Shown one piece after another: positions 40,324 through 53,248 of a stretch of 64,000 bases of DNA. Positions within the stretch are counted from its first letter, which is position 1. Every line of letters starts with the position of its first letter. Both the position numbers and the translations under genes were made by a program. A model generated the notes under the pieces. The model saw only the letters and a program-made list of their open reading frames with translations. It was not told the origin of the DNA and searched no databases. The stretch spans positions 8,803,453 through 8,867,452 of the forward strand of contig NC_066290.1 in the NCBI RefSeq assembly GCF_905404315.1, given 5' to 3'. Source of the stretch: Leptidea sinapis (lineage: Eukaryota; Arthropoda; Insecta; Lepidoptera; Pieridae).

Positions 40324-43103
40324 TAGGATACGATACCCATAATCTTGTTATCATACTTTTGAGCGGGGGCATCTCGGATTTAAAAATGATCCCAAAATTG
40401 TTTTCTGCATCCTCGAGAACTTCGGACACGATATCCATATTGCTGAAAACAAAATTTTGTGCGGCGGCCATCTTGGATTAGAAGAATGATCACAAAATCG
40501 TTCTCAGCACCGTTGAGAACCTCGGATACGATATCCATAATGTAGTTATCATACTTTTGATCGGCGGCCATCTTGGATCTCAAAAAAGATCACAAAATTG
40601 TTCTCAGCACCCTCGAGAACCTCGGATACGATATCCATAATGTAGTTATCATAATTTTGAGCGGCGTCCATCTTGGATTTCAAAAATGATCACAAAATCG
40701 TTCTGTGCACTCTCGAGAACCTCGGATACGATACCCATATTTTTGTGATCATAATCTTACACGGCGGCCATCTCGGATTTAAAAATGATCCCAAAATTGT
40801 TTTCTGCACCCTCGAGAACCTCGGATACGATACCCATACTGTAGTTATCATAATTTTGTGCGGAGGCCATCTTGGATTTGAAAAATGATCACCAAATCGT
40901 TCTCTGCACCCTCGAGAACCTCGGACACGATATACATATTTCTGAAATCATAATTTTGTGCGGCGGCCATCTTGGATTAGAAAAATGAATACAAAATCGT
41001 TCTCAGCACCCTCGAGAACCTCGGATACGATACCCATAATGTAGTTATCATACTTTTGAGCGGCGGCCATCTTGGATTTGAAAACTGATCACAAAATCGT
41101 TCTCTGCACCCTCGAGAACCTCGGATACGATACCCATATTTTTGTGATCATAATCTTGCACGGCGGCCCTCTTGGATTTGAAAAATGATCACAAAATCGT
41201 TCTCAGCACCCTCGAGAACCTCGGATACGATACCCATAATGTAGTTATCATAATTTTGAGCGGCGGCCATCTTGGATTTAAAAATTATTCCAAAATTGTT
41301 TTCTGCACCCTCGAGAACCTCGGATACGATACCCATAATCTTGTTTTCATACTTTTGAGCGGGGGCATCTCGGATTTAAAAATGATCCCAAAATTGTTTT
41401 CTGCATCCTCGAGAACATCGGACACGATATCCATATTGCTGAAAACAAAATTTTGTGCGGCGGCCATCTTGGATTAGAAGAATGATCACAAAATCGTTCT
41501 CACCACCGTTGAGAACCTCGGATACGATATCCATAATGTAGTTATCATACTTTTGATCGGCGGCCATCTTGGATCTCAAAAAAGATCACAAAATTGTTCT
41601 CAGCACCCTCGAGAACCTCGGATACGATATCTATAATGTAGTTATCATAATTTTGAGCGGCGTCCATCTTGGATTTCAAAAATGATCACAAAATCGTTCT
41701 GTGCACTCTCGAGAACCTCGGATACGATACCCATATTTTTGTGATCATAATCTTACACGGCGGCCATCTCGGATTTAAAAATGATCCCAAAATTGTTTTC
41801 TGCACCCTCGAGAACCTCGGATACGATACCCATACTGTAGTTATCATAATTTTGTGCGGAGGCCATCTTGGATTTGAAAAATGATCACCAAATCGTTCTC
41901 TGCACCCTCGAGAACCTCGGACACGATATACATATTGCTGAAATCATAATTTTGTGCGGCGGCCATCTTGGATTAGAAAAATGAATACAAAATCGTTCTC
42001 AGCACCCTCGAGAACCTCGGATACGATACCCATAATGTAGTTATCATACTTTTGAGCGGCGGCCATCTTGGATTTGAAAACTGATCACAAAATCGTTCTC
42101 TGCACCCTCGAGAACCTCGGATACGATACCCATATTTTTGTGATCATAATCTTGCACGGCGGCCCTCTTGGATTTGAAAAATGATCACAAAATCGTTCTC
42201 AGCACCCTCGAGAACCTCGGATACGATACCCATAATGTAGTTATCATAATTTTGAGCGGCGGCCATCTTGGATTTAAAAATTATTCCAAAATTGTTTTCT
42301 GCACCCTCGAGAACCTCGGATACGATACCCATAATCTTGTTTTCATACTTTTGAGCGGGGGCATCTCGGATTTAAAAATGATCCCAAAATTGTTTTCTGC
42401 ATCCTCGAGAACATCGGACACGATATCCATATTGCTGAAAACAAAATTTTGTGCGGCGGCCATCTTGGATTAGAAGAATGATCACAAAATCGTTCTCAGC
42501 ACCGTTGAGAACCTCGGATACGATATCCATAATGTAGTTATCATACTTTTGATCGGCGGCCATCTTGGATCTCAAAAATGATCACAAAATCGTTCTTAGC
42601 ACCCTCGAGAACCTCGGATACGATACCTATAATGTAGTTATCATAATTTTGAGCGGCGGCCATCTTGGATTACAAGAATGATCATAAAATCGTTCTGTGC
42701 ACTCTCGAGAACCTCGGATACGATACCCATATTTTTGTGATCATAATCTTACACGGCGGCCATCTCGGATTTAAAAATGATCCCAAAATTGTTTTCTGCA
42801 CCCTCGAGAACCTCGGATACGATACCCATACTGTAGTTATCATAATTTTGTGCGGAGGCCATCTTGGATTTGAAAAATGATCACCAAATCGTTCTTTGCA
42901 CCCTCGAGAACCTCGGACACGATATACATATTTCTGAAATCATAATTTTGTGCGGCGGCCATCTTGGATTAGAAAAATGATTACAAAATCGTTCTCAGCA
43001 CCCTCGAGAACCTCGGATACGATACCCATAATGTAGTTATCATAATTTTGAGCGGCGGCCATCTTGGATTTGAAAAATGATCACAAAATCGTTCTCTGCA
43101 ACC
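40324..43103 (+). repeat. 996-bp ten-monomer higher-order repeat, about 2.8 copies (block B)
   Basis: Units at about 40324-41319 and 41320-42315, and a partial unit at 42316-43103. Unit 1 matches the first unit of block A. Unit 2 shares features with both, such as GGATCTCAAAAAAGATC from the first unit type and the TTGTTTTCATAC spelling of the second. This is compatible with expansion by unequal crossing-over from two to three units. Confidence 0.85.
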
Positions 43104-44726
43104 TCGAGAACCTCTGATACGATACCCATAATGTTGTTATCATAATTTTGAGCGGCGGCCATCTCGGATTTAAAAATGATCCCAAAATTGTTTTCTGCAC
43201 CCTCGAGAACCTCGGACACGATATCCATATTGCTGAAAACATAATTTTGAGCGGCGGCCATCTTGGATTTCAAAAAATGATCACAAAATCGTTCTGTGCA
43301 CTCTCGAGAATCTCGGATACGATACCCATATTTTTGTGATCATAATCTTGCACGGCGGCCATCTCGGATTTAAAAATGATGCCAAAATTGTTTTCTGCAC
43401 CCTCGAGAACCTCGGACACGATATCCATATTGCTGAAAACATAATTTTGTGCGGCGGCCATCTTGGATTTGAAAAATGATCACCAAATCGTTCTCTACAC
43501 CCTCGAGAACCTCGAGTTCGATATCCATATTGCTGAAATCATAATTTTGTGCGGCGGCCATCTTGGATTAGAAAAATGATTACAAAATCGTTCTCAGCAC
43601 CCTCGAGAACCTCGGATACGATACCCATACTGTTGTTATCATACTTTTGAGCGGCAGCCATCTTGTATTTGAAAACTGATCACAAAATCGTTCTCTGCAC
43701 CCTCGAGAACCTCGGATACGATACCCATAATCTAGTTATCATACTTTTGAGCGGCTGCTATCTTGGATTTGAAAAATGATCACAAAATCGTTCTCTGCAA
43801 CCTCGAGAACCTCTGATACGATACCTATAATGTTGTTATCATAATTTTGAGCGGCGGCCATCTCGTATTTAAAAATGATCCCAAAATTGTTTTCTGCAGC
43901 CTCGAGAACCTCGGACACGATATCCATATTGCTGAAAACATAATTTTTAGCGGCGGCCATCTTGGATTTCAAAAAATAACCACAAAATCGTTCTGTGCAC
44001 TCTCGAGAATCTCGGATACGATACCCATATTTTTGTAATCATAATCTTGCACGGCGGCCATCTCGGATTTAAAAATGATCCCAAAATTGCTTTCTGCACC
44101 CTCGAGAACCTCGGAGACGATATCCATATTGCTAAAATCATAATTTTGTGCGGCGGCCATCTTGGATTTGAAAACTGATCACGAAATCGTTCTCTGCACC
44201 CTCGAGAACCTCGGATACGATACCCATAATCTAGTTATCATACTTTTGAGCGGCGGCCATCTCGGATTTAAAAATGATCCCAAAATTGTTTTCTGCACCC
44301 TCGAGAACCTCGGACACGATATCCATATTTTTGTGATCATAATCTTGCACGGCGGCCCTCTTGGATTTGAAAAATGATCACAAAATCGTTCTCAGCACAC
44401 TCGAGAACCTCGGATACGATACCCATATTTTTGTGATCATAATCTTGCACGGCGGCCCTATTGGATTTGAAAAATGATCACAAAATCGTTCTCAGCACCC
44501 TCGAGCACCTCGGATAGTATACCCATAATCTTGTTATCATACTTTTGAGCGGCGGCCATCTAGGATTTAAAAATGATCACAAAATTGTTTTCTGCACCCT
44601 CGAGAACCTCGGACAAGACATCCATATTGCTGAAAACATAATGGTTTGCGGCAGACCTCTTGGATTTCTAAAATGATCGCAGAATTCTTCTCTGCAGCCT
44701 CGAGAACTCTGGACACGATATCCATA

Positions 44727-46110
44727 TTGCTTAAATTATAATTGTGTGCGGCGGCAATCTTGGATTTGAAAAATAATCACCAAATCGTTCTCTGCATCCT
44801 TGAGAACCTCGGGTTCGATATCAATATTGCTAAAATTATAATTTTGTGCGGCGGCAATCTTGGATTTGAAAAATTATCACCAAATCGTTCTCTGCACCCT
44901 CGAGAACCTCGGGTTGGATATCCATATTGCTGAAATAATAATTTTGTGCGGCGGCCATCTTGGATTAGAAAAATGATTACAAAATCGTTCTCAGCACCCT
45001 CGATAACCTCGGATACGATACCCATACTGTAGTTATCATACTTTTGAATGGCAGCCATCTTGAATTTAAAAACTGATCACAAAATCGTTATCTGCACCCT
45101 CGAGAACCTAGGATACGATACCCATAATGCTAAAATTATAATTGTGTGCGGCGGCAATCTTGGATTTGAAAAATAATCACCAAATCGTTCTCTGCATCCT
45201 CGAGAACCTCGGGTTCGATATCCATATTGCTAAAATTATAATTTTGTGCGGCGGCAATCTTGGATTTGAAAAATTATCACCAAATCATTCACTGCACCCT
45301 CGAGAACCTAGGATACGATACCCATAATCTTGTTATCATACTTTTGAGCGGGGGCATCTCGGATTTAAAAATGATCCCAAAATTGTTCTCAGCACCCTCG
45401 AGAACCTCGGATACGATACCTATAATGTAGTTATCATAATTTTGAGCGGCGGCCATCTTGGATTTCAAAAATGATCACAAAATCGTTCTGTGCACTCTCG
45501 AGAACCTCGGATACGATACCCATATTTTTGTGATCATAATCTTACACGGCGGCCATCTCGGATTTAAAAATGATCCCAAAATTGTTTTCTGCACCCTCGA
45601 GAACCTCGGATACGATACCCATACTGTAGTTATCATAATTTTGTGCGGAGGCCATCTTGGATTTGAAAAATGATCACCAAATCGTTCTCTGCACCCTCGA
45701 AAACCTCGGACACGATATACATATTTCTGAAATCATAATTTTGTGCGGCGGCCATCTTGGGTTAGAAAAATGAATACAAAATCGTTCTCAGCACCCTCGA
45801 GAACCTCGGATACGATACCCATAATGTAGTTATCATACTTTTGAGCGGCGGCCATCTTGGATTTGAAAACTGATCACAAAATCGTTCTCTGCACCCTCGA
45901 GAAACTCGGATACGATACCCATATTTTTGTGATCATAATCTTGCACGGCGGCCCTCTTGGATTTGAAAAATGATCACAAAATCGTTCTCAGCACCCTCGA
46001 GAACCTCGGATACGATACCCATAATGTAGTTATCATAATTTTGAGCGGCGGCCATCTTGGATTTAAAAATTATTCCAAAATTGTTTTCTGCACCCTCGAG
46101 AACCTCGGAT
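44727..46110 (+). repeat. Internal repeat of the 39742-41320 segment (block B)
   Basis: Block B equivalent of 19368-20750, with the same two-monomer loss at the same place (about 45370-45390). The loss therefore predates the A/B duplication. Confidence 0.78.
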
Positions 46111-47126
46111 ACGATACCCATAATCTAGTTATCATACTTTTGAGCGGCGGCCATCTTGGATTTGAAAATTGATCACAAAATCGTTCTCAGCACCCTCGAA
46201 AAACTCGGATACGATACCCATAATGTAGTTATCATACTTTTGAGCGGCAGCCATCTTGGATTTGAGAACTGATCACAAAATCGTTCTCTGCACACTCGAG
46301 AACCTCGGATACGATACCCATTATGTAGTTATCATAATTTAGAGCGGCGGCCATCTTGGATTTGAAAAATGATCACAAAATCGTTCTCTGCACACTCGAG
46401 AACCTCGGATACGATACCCATAATGTAGTTATCATAATTTAGATCGGCGGCCATCTTGGATTTGAGAAATGATTACAAAATCATTCTCAGCACCCTCGAA
46501 AAACTCGGATACGATACCCATAATGTAGATATCATAATTTAGAGCGGCGCCCATCTTGGATTTAAAAACTGATCACAAAATCGTTCTCAGCACCCTCGAG
46601 AACCTCGGATACGATACCCATAATGTAGTTATCATAATTTAGAGCGGCGCCCATCTTGGATTTAAAAATGATCCCAAAATTGTTTTCTGCACTCTCGAGA
46701 ACCTCGGACACGATATCCTTATTGCTGAAAACATAATGGTTTGCGGCAGCCCTCTTGGATTTCTAAAATGATCGCAAAATTCTTCTCTGCACCCTCGAGA
46801 ACCTCGGACACGATATCCATATTGCTGAAAACATAATTTTGTGCAGCGGCCATCTTGGATTTGAAAAATGATCACCAAATCGTTCTCTACACCCTCGAGA
46901 ACCTCGGGTTCGATATCCATATTGCTGAAATCATAATTTTGTGCGGCGGCCATCTTGGATTAGAAAAATGATTACAAAATCGTTCTCAGCACCCTCGAGA
47001 ACCTCGGATACGATACCCATACTGTTGTTATCATACTTTTGAGCGGCAGCCATCTTGGATTTGAAAACTGATCACAAAATCGTTCTCTGCACCCTCGAGA
47101 ACCTCGGATACGATACCCATAATCTA

Positions 47127-47164
47127 CACTGGCCTGCAAAAGTAAGTATCACACTTTTCAAATT
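47127..47164 (+). repeat. Tc1 left terminal inverted repeat, copy B
   Basis: Identical to the copy A left repeat; pairs with 48645-48682. Confidence 0.95.
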
Positions 47165-47366
47165 AATTTTTTTTCTTGACTATAGAAGGTAGAGATTTAA
47201 GATTAAAAACGTTTTGTTGAAAATTTTATAGGCTTTAATTCTTAGAAACTAAAATTATACATTAGTAACATTTTTAACTAAAAAAAGATAAAACAATGAA
47301 AATAGACATTTTTAGTTTAGTGTATTAAAATTCAACTAAAATGTATTAGATGACGTTATTTAATTT

Positions 47367-48386
47367 TTAATATCTGGTATTGCCTCCTCGAGCTCTGATT
47401 ACAGCTTCGAGCCGGTTTGGCATACTGAACACTAGGTTTCGGAGCCGATGTTGGGGAATATTCTCCCATTCTTCTACCAGGGCCTGCTTTAGTGCCCTGA
47501 GGGTAGTAGGTGGTGGTCTACGATTTCTGACTAGCCTTCCAAGCTCATCCCAGGCGTGTTCAATCGGATTGAGATCAGGACTTCTTGATGGCCAAGCCAT
47601 CACGCTGATACCGACCTCCTGAATATATTCTTGTACGATATGAGCCGTGTGTGGCCGGGCATTATCATGCATCAGCATCGATCCATCACCCATATTTGCT
47701 AAATACGGCCCTGCATACTCATTGAGAATCTCTTGAGCATATCTTTGCCCAGTGAGGGTGCCATTTTCTAAGGCTGCTAGCTCTGTGCGACCTTCTGAAG
47801 ATATGCGAGCTCATACATGTACACTGCCTCCACCGTATTAAACTCTTTCTGAGATGCAGACTTGAAGGTATCGCTCAACAGGTCGCCTGTAAACACTTCG
47901 CCTTCCATCAGAAGTGTAAAGGGAGAATCGAGACTCATCTGCAAACAAAATTCTTGACCATTCTTCTTCATCCCACTGCACGTGTTCACGGGCGTATCGC
48001 AGTCTCGCTACTCGATGTTGTCTCTCGAGTTTTGGGCCACTCGCTGGTCTTCGGGGCTTAAAATTTCCTTCAGCAAGTCTTCTTCTCACTGTACTGTCAC
48101 TAATGTAGTCCCTCCGGGTCTGAAGTAGATGTTGCTGGACTTCAACTGCATTTTGGTGGCGATTTCTTAACAGAGTGGAAATAATATAACGATCTTCTCG
48201 GGCACTGGTACACCTGGGTCTGCCATTACAAGGTCTCCTTAGATGGTGTCCAGTCTCTTCGTACCTTCGCTTTACCTTCTGGACCGTTCGTACCGTCACA
48301 CCCACCATTCTTGCAGTGCGACGCATACTGATGCCTAGTTCCAGAAAAGCCATGATCCTAGCACATTCTTCAACTGAAAGAGGCAT
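47367..48386 (-). pseudogene. Tc1-family transposase, two in-frame stops, copy B
   Basis: Same 340-codon frame with DD34E triad as copy A and the same two stops: TAA at 47838-47840 and TGA at 47811-47813. One C-terminal residue differs (GGNTRY here, GGNTSY in copy A). Sharing of both stops means the gene was dead before the large duplication. Confidence 0.95.
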
Positions 48387-48644
48387 GATAAATAAATGTT
48401 ATGTGCTTTTTAGCATAAATTTTTAAAACAAGACCCATCGATCTTGAAAAAAATTTAAAACAGAAAGAAAAATGTGAATGGTAAAATTGTAATTCGGAAA
48501 CGTCCACTTTGAAAAAGGAATGGTTTTGTTTTTGAAGTTTTTTTTCAGCTAATTCTTAAAAGAAGGTTACTTAAGGAAAATTAAATTCTCTTTGGAGTCC
48601 TTTTTATTTCGAAAGTATATCTTGTGAACTTAAAACGTTATCCC

Positions 48645-48682
48645 AATTTGAAAAGTGTGATACTTACTTTTGAAGGCTAGTG
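48645..48682 (-). repeat. Tc1 right terminal inverted repeat, copy B
   Basis: Inverted partner of 47127-47164, followed by the TA at 48683-48684. Confidence 0.95.
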
Positions 48683-51600
48683 TAGTTATCATACTTTTGA
48701 GCGGCTGCTATCTTGGATTTGAAAAATGATCACAAAATCGTTCTCTGCAGCCTCGAGAACCTCTGATACGATACCTATAATGTTGTTATCATAATTTTGA
48801 GCGGCGGCCATCTCGTATTTAAAAATGATCCCTAAATTGTTTTCTGCACCCTCGAGAACCTCGGACACGATATCCATATTGCTGAAAACATAATTTTTAG
48901 CGGCGGCCATCTTGGATTTCAAAAAATAATCACAAAATCGTTCTGTGCACTCTCGAGAATCTCGGATACGATACCCATATTTTTGTGATCATAATCTTGC
49001 ACTGCGGCCATCTCGGATTTAAAAATGATCCCAAAATTGTTTTCTGCACCCTCGAGAACCTCGGACACGATATCCATATTGCTGAAAACATAATGGTTTG
49101 CGGCAGCACTCTTGGATTTCAAAAATGATCGCAGATTTGTTTTCTGCACTCTCAAGGAGCTCGGATACGATACCCATATTTTTGTGATCATAATCTTGCA
49201 CGGCGGCCATCTTGGATTTGAAAAATGATCACAAAATCGTTCCCAGCCCCATCGCAAAACTTGGATACGATACCCATAATGTAGTTATCATACTTTTGAG
49301 CGGCGGCCATCTTGGATTTGAAAACTGATTACAGAATCGTTCTCAGCACCCTCGAGAACCTCGGATACGATACCCATAATGTAGTTATCATACTTTTGAG
49401 CGGCAGCCATCTTGGATTTGAAAACTGATCACAAAATCGTTCTCTGCACCCTCGAGAACATAGGATACGATACCCATAATCTAGTTATTATTCTTTTGAG
49501 CGGGGGCATCTCGGATTTAAAAATGATCCCAAAATTGTTTTCTGCGCCCTCGAGAACCTCGGACACGATATCCATATTGCTGAAAACATAATTTTGTACG
49601 GCGGCCATCTTAGATTAAAAGAATGATCACAAAATCGTTCTCAGCACCCTTGAGAACCTCGGATACGTTATCCATAATGTAGTTATCATACTTTTGAGCG
49701 GCGGCCATCTTGGATGTGAAAAATGATCACAAAATCGTTCTCTGCACTCTCAAGAACCTCGGATACGATACCCATATTTTTGTGATCATAATCTTGCACG
49801 GCGGCCATCTTGGATTTGAAAAATGATCACAAAATCATTCCCAGCACCCTCGAAAAACTCGGATACGATACCCATAATGTAGTTATCATACTTTTGAGTG
49901 GCGGCCATCTTGGATTTGAAAAACGATCACAAAATCGTTCCCAGCACCCTCGAAAAACTCGGATACGATACCCATAATGTAGTTATCATACTTTTAAGCG
50001 GCGGCCATCTCGGATTTAAAAATGATCCAAAATTATTTTCTGCACCCTCGAGAACCTCGGACACGATATCCATATTGCTGAAAACATAATGGTTTGCGGC
50101 AGCCCTCTTGGATTTCTAAAGTGATCGCAGAATTCTTCTCTGCACCCTCGAGAACCTCGGACACGATATCCATATTGCTAAAATTATAATTGTGTGCAGC
50201 GGCAATCTTGGATTTGAAAAATAATCACCAAATCGTTCTCTGCATTCTCGAGAACCTCGGGTTCGATATCCATATTGCTGAAATCATAAATTTTGTTCGG
50301 CGGCCATCTTGGATTAGAAAAATGATAACAAAATCGTTCTGTGCAATCTCGAGAACCTCGGACACGATACCCATATTTTTGTGATCATAATCTTACACGG
50401 CGGCCATCTCGGATTTAAAAATGATCCCAAAATTGTTTTCTGCATCCTCGAGAACCTCGGACACGATACCCATACTTTACTTATCATACTTTTGAGCGGC
50501 AGCCATCTTGGATTTGAAAACTGATCACAAAATCGTTCTCTGCACCCTCGAGAACCTAGAATACGATACCCATAATCTAGTTATTATACTTTTGAGCGGC
50601 GGCCATCTCGGATTTAAAAATGATCCCAAAATTGTTTTCTGCACCCTCGAGAACCTCGGACACTATACCCATACTTTAGTTATCATACTTTTGAGCGGCA
50701 GCCATCGTGGATTTGAAAACTGATCACAAAATCGTTCTCTGCACCCTCGAGAACCTTGGATACGATACACATAATCTTGTTATCATACTTTTAAGCGGCG
50801 GCCATCTCGGATTTAAAAATGATCCCAAAATTGTTTTCTGCACCCTCGAGAACCTCGGACACGATATCCATATTGCTGAAAACAAAATTTTGTGCGGCAG
50901 CCCTCTTGGATTTCTAAAATGATCGCAGAATTCTTCTCAGCACCCTCGAGAACCTCGGACACGATATCCATATTGCTGAAAACATAATTTTGTGCGGCGG
51001 CCATAATGTAGATATCATAATTTAGAGCGGCGCCCATCTTGGATTTAAAAACTGATCACAAAATCGTTCTCTGCACCCTCGAGAACCTAGAATACGATAC
51101 CCATAATCTAGTTATTATACTTTTGAGCAGCGGCCATCTCGGATTTAAAAATGATCCCAAAATTGTTTTCTGCACCCTCGAGAACCTCGGACACGATATC
51201 CATATTGCTGAAAAAATTATTGTTTGCGGCAGCCCTCTTGGATTTCTAAAATAATCGCAGAATTCTTCTCTGCACCCTCAAGAACCTCGGACACGATATC
51301 CATATTACTAAAATTATAATTTTATGAACCGGCAATCTTGGATTTGAAAAATTATCACCAAATCGTTCTCTGCACACTCGAGAACCTCGGGTTCGATATC
51401 CATATTGCTGAAATCATAATTTTGTGTGGCGGCCATCTTGGATTAGAAAAATGATTACAAAATCGTTCTCAGCACCCTCGAAAAACTCCGATACGATACC
51501 CATAATGTAGTTATCATACTTTTGAGCGGCAGCCATCTTGGATTTGAGAACTGATCACAAAATCGTTTTCTGCACACTCGAGAACCTCGGATACGATACC

Positions 51601-51862
51601 CATAATGTAGTTATCATAATTTAGAGCGGCAGCCATCTTGGATTTGAAAACTGATCACAAAATCGTTCTCTGCACCCTCGAGTACCTTGGATACGATACC
51701 CATAATCTTGTTATCATACTTTTAAGCGGCGGCAATCTCGGATTTAAAAATGATCCCAAAATTGTTTTCTGCACCCTCGAGAACCTCGGACACGATATCC
51801 ATATTGCTGAAAACAAAATTTTGTGCGGCAGCCCTCTTATATTTCTAAAATGATCGCAGAAT
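48683..51862 (+). repeat. 100-bp tandem satellite, block 6
   Basis: About 32 monomers after the second Tc1 element. Block B homology ends near 48770. A monomer shortened by about 67 bp lies at about 51000, where GCGGCCAT passes directly to AATGTAGATATC. The last monomer is cut by the plus-strand retrotransposon at 51863. No gene is seen. Confidence 0.96.
51857..51862 (+). repeat. Target-site duplication, left
   Basis: CAGAAT, repeated at 53243-53248 on the other side of the retrotransposon fragment. The motif belongs to the monomer variant reading GATCGCAGAATTCTTC. Confidence 0.8.
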
Positions 51863-52915
51863 ATCAATATGGTATTCGAGGTCTAGCAAATGACTGGCTT
51901 AAAAGTTATCTTTCAAACCGTACTCAATACGTTGAAATTGCTAAATTAAATAATAAACAAGAAGTAATACCTTATCGATCAGAACTTAGACTTAAAACAA
52001 AAGGTGTACCACAAGGAAGTATATTGGGTCCACTTCTATTCATAATCTACATAAACGACTTACCTAGCATTACTACTAATAACTGTACTCTTTTTGCTGA
52101 TGACATCTCTATTGTAATTAAATGTAACAATGAATTGACATATGATATAGAAATTAATAAAACAATAAAGGACACAATTGAATGGCTTACTGAAAATAAC
52201 CTGACTGTAAATATAAAAAAACAATGTATATGCAGTATTATAATAAGAATGGGAAAGGAAAAGATATTAATGTTAATTATCATAATGAGAATATTAAAGA
52301 AGCACAACTTGTCAATTTTCTTGGTATTTCTTTAGACAGCAACTTGTCCTTCAAGTCACATGTTGACAAAATTAGCAAAAAATTAACCAACATGTATTTG
52401 TCCTCAAACGCGTATCAAAAACAATAGGTGAAAAAACAGCGCTAATGGCATATCATGCATTCGTGGTTTCAGCTTTAAGATATGGATTGGTCATATGGGG
52501 CAACTCGGTGAGCATAGGGCATTTATTTATTGGACAGAAGAAGTGTATCAGGGCGGTTTGTGGAGCCGGCCCCCTAGATTCTTGTCGACCGCTATTTAAA
52601 AAATTGAAAATTCTATCGCTGCCATGCCTATACATTTATGAAATAAGCCTATTTGTTCAAAAACATATGTGTGATTTCTATACAAAAAAAAGCCAGAAGG
52701 TTTTAAATACAAGGTATCCAAATAAACTCATAATGCCCTTCTGTAGAACTGCATCTTTTAGTAGAAATTGTTTCAGCATGTCTGTGAATATATATAATAA
52801 ATTGCCCAATGAATTGAAAGATTTACCGTTCAAAGTTTTTAAAAGAAGACTGCATCAGTGGTTAACAAATAAGTGCTTCTATAGTTTAAATGAATTTTTC
52901 AATACAAAATGAATT
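51863..52915 (+). pseudogene. Reverse transcriptase C-terminal part, two frameshifts
   Basis: The RT fragment enters at a Y-G-I-R-G segment just before SYLSNRTQYV. It contains motif B (VPQGSILGPLLF) and motif C (LFADDISIVI). The frame is lost near 52215-52230 at an A-run and continues in a second frame through QLVNFLGISLDSNLSFKSH. It is lost again near 52400 and continues in a third frame from about 52410 through ALRYGLVIWG to the stop at 52913-52915. The catalytic FADD is intact, but motif A and the endonuclease are absent, so it has no activity. The style is Jockey/CR1-like; the clade is not certain. Confidence 0.9.
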
Positions 52916-53214
52916 AGTCTATTTGATAATAATATATGTAAATTAATATACTTTTATGACATTGAATTTGTTAATATTATACATAGGTACTAAATGAATT
53001 ATTAAGTTATTTACGTCTCATATTATAATATTATATAAGTATTAAAATTTCATTTTATAAATATTATTGATATCATTGTGAAATCCGACATGTTTCAATA
53101 TAACAGTACGATTAGTGTTTAGACAATTTTGTAACATATTTTGCATGTCAATTGACGAAACATATTGGATTATCCATTATATTGTTAACACCTTAAGTAC
53201 AATGTTTCCTGCAA

Positions 53215-53242
53215 ATAAATTTCATTTCATTTCGTTTCATTT
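53215..53242 (+). repeat. TTTCA-type repetitive 3' tail
   Basis: Short pentanucleotide-like tail (repeats of ATTTC with one G variant) closing the plus-strand retrotransposon immediately before the target-site duplication. Confidence 0.85.
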
Positions 53243-53248
53243 CAGAAT
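53243..53248 (+). repeat. Target-site duplication, right
   Basis: CAGAAT matching 51857-51862; satellite resumes directly. Confidence 0.8.

Larger units (their letters stand above)
38280..47126 (+). repeat. 100-bp tandem satellite, block 5
   Basis: About 88 monomers in block B between the third retrotransposon and the second Tc1 element. It follows block 3 monomer by monomer but has one more 996-bp unit. No gene is seen. Confidence 0.96.
47127..48682 (-). mobile_element. Tc1-like DNA transposon, degenerate, copy B
   Basis: Again 1,556 bp, flanked by TA (47125-47126 and 48683-48684) in the same monomer context as copy A, and displaced by 25,359 bp. I see two substitutions relative to copy A, near 47178 and 47372. 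It was duplicated with its surroundings and is not an independent insertion. Confidence 0.96.
31945..48770 (+). repeat. Large duplicated block B (satellite + retrotransposon + Tc1 element)
   Basis: Counterpart of block A, in direct orientation. It contains one retrotransposon copy, one Tc1 copy, the same truncated monomer (32061) and the same order of monomer variants. It is about 16.8 kb against about 22.7 kb for A, because it lacks the second 6,884-bp unit and has an additional 996-bp unit. Differences between the paired transposon bodies are very few, so the duplication is recent or homogenised. Confidence 0.9.
51863..53242 (+). mobile_element. Second non-LTR retrotransposon, strongly 5'-truncated
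   Basis: A 1,380-bp plus-strand fragment unrelated at the nucleotide level to the 4.2-kb element. It begins inside the reverse transcriptase, carries the RT C-terminal region and an AT-rich 3' untranslated region (52916-53215), and ends in a TTTCA-type repetitive tail. CAGAAT flanks it on both sides, the mark of target-primed reverse transcription. It is present once in the window and not in blocks A or B. Confidence 0.92.
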
